Source: Valencia hispanica (lineage: Eukaryota > Chordata > Actinopteri > Cyprinodontiformes > Valenciidae). From it: DNA of 64,000 nucleotides. Positions 63,380-64,000 of this stretch are shown piece after piece. The DNA lies in assembly GCA_963556495.2 (NCBI GenBank), contig OY747722.1:25002501-25066500 (forward strand), written 5' to 3'. The translations under genes and the position numbers were made by a program. Each line of letters starts with the position of its first letter. The first letter of the stretch is position 1. The notes under the pieces are model-generated. The model searched no databases. It saw only the letters and a program-made list of their open reading frames with translations, and was not told where the DNA came from.

Positions 63380-64000
63380 TGGAAGATGCTATGCTGTGAG
63401 GAAAGGTGTCCTTTATCAGATTACAGGTAAAACAGAGTCACCTGAGGCAAAAATTGATGGAAATTTATAATTCTGTCCCTTTGGCTGGTCACCTGGGATT
63501 TTAGAAATCTCTCCATAAAATAGCAAGTCGGTTTGTGTGGCCAGGTATGTACACACAGGTGCAACAGTTCTGTTCATGTTACATGTCAGTTGACTTCAAA
63601 CAGAGGTGTTACTGGAGCCCAGCTACAGCCATTACCTATCATATAAACACCCTTTGACAGAATAGGAATGGATTTGGTAGGTCCCCTGGAGAAGAGTTCC
63701 TCTGGCAACCGTTAGTAGTAATTTGTGATCATGCTACTAGATACGCTAAAGCTTTCCCCTTAAGGTCAGTGAAGGCTAAACAAGTAGGTAATTGCTTAAC
63801 GCATATTTTTGACTTTTGAAACAGGTTTATCAGCTGTTTGGTATAAATGGTATGAAATCCACCCCATACCACCCCCAGTCAGACGGACTGGTTGAACATT
63901 TTAACCGAACACTAAAGAACATCTGTTGAAGTATTTTAAGGCAAACCTCATAACATACTGCTTCCTTGTATGGCATCATGGAAAAATCAAATGAAAAAGC
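63380..64000 (+). pseudogene. Ty3/gypsy LTR retrotransposon integrase, degenerate, cut by window edge
   Basis: On + the decayed frame gives the integrase zinc-binding region (LAGHLGF, RFVWPGMYTQVQQFCSC; 63480-63580), core strands (GMDLVGP near 63670, VVICDHATRYAKAFPLR near 63717-63765) and the YHPQSDGLVEHFNRT block near 63868-63910. In-frame stops and at least one frameshift occur. The stretch with the second catalytic Asp is missing around 63800-63830. Upstream 63000-63380 may be more of the same polyprotein but is unreadable. Dead copy. Confidence 0.75.

Overview
The window is vertebrate nuclear DNA, almost certainly from a ray-finned fish. Evidence for this: multi-exon genes with GT/AG introns, a gel-forming mucin, OATP1-type transporters, and a dense load of typical teleost repeats (Rex3/RTE-like, L2/CR1/Rex1-like LINEs, Tc1/mariner, hAT, tRNA-SINEs, Ty3/gypsy). 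The species cannot be fixed from sequence alone. There are three protein-coding genes of the host, all on the + strand; almost everything else is transposon-derived.

Region 1 (about 962-22490): the 3' 39 coding exons of a secreted gel-forming mucin of the MUC2/MUC5AC type. The spliced phases agree across all 39 exons (1876 residues in the window). Order: end of D1 (C8-TIL), D2 (VWD-C8-TIL), D', D3 (VWD-C8-TIL with CGLCG), a short Thr/Ser-rich mucin exon with seven 17-residue repeats, a Cys-rich linker, D4 with a GDPH autocleavage motif, VWC and a C-terminal cystine knot. The start of the gene (signal peptide, VWD of D1) lies left of the window. Its introns hold a three-level nested transposon stack (5030-7318), several Tc1 remnants, a SINE and a hAT MITE with a perfect 8-bp target duplication.

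Region 2 (22491-25557): intergenic, with two decayed Tc1-like pieces and a 50-bp perfect hairpin.

Region 3 (25558-54951): two tandem SLCO1-family (OATP1) genes. Copy A has coding exons 26346-38664 and copy B 47477-54505. Each has 14 coding exons with identical lengths exon by exon (2067 bp, 688 residues) and identical phases. A conserved block of about 400 bp (5' exon plus probable promoter with an HNF1-like site) precedes each copy. The copies lie about 21.1 kb apart. A Tc1/mariner element with intact inverted repeats and a frameshifted DD35E transposase, a hAT end and a 198-bp GATA microsatellite lie between them. Copy A's introns have gained LINE, SINE and hAT insertions.

Region 4 (54952-64000): gene-poor. 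It holds a long-inverted-repeat Tc1-like element broken by two LINE insertions, a second hAT element of the same family as the one in copy A (carrying its own LINE fragment), about 1.7 kb of unrecognised AT-rich sequence, and a degenerate Ty3/gypsy integrase running off the right edge.

The mucin and the transporters share no evident pathway; their adjacency is positional. I found no convincing new molecular system. The most useful observations are the perfectly exon-length-conserved OATP1 tandem pair with its duplicated promoter, and the nested transposons that allow relative dating.
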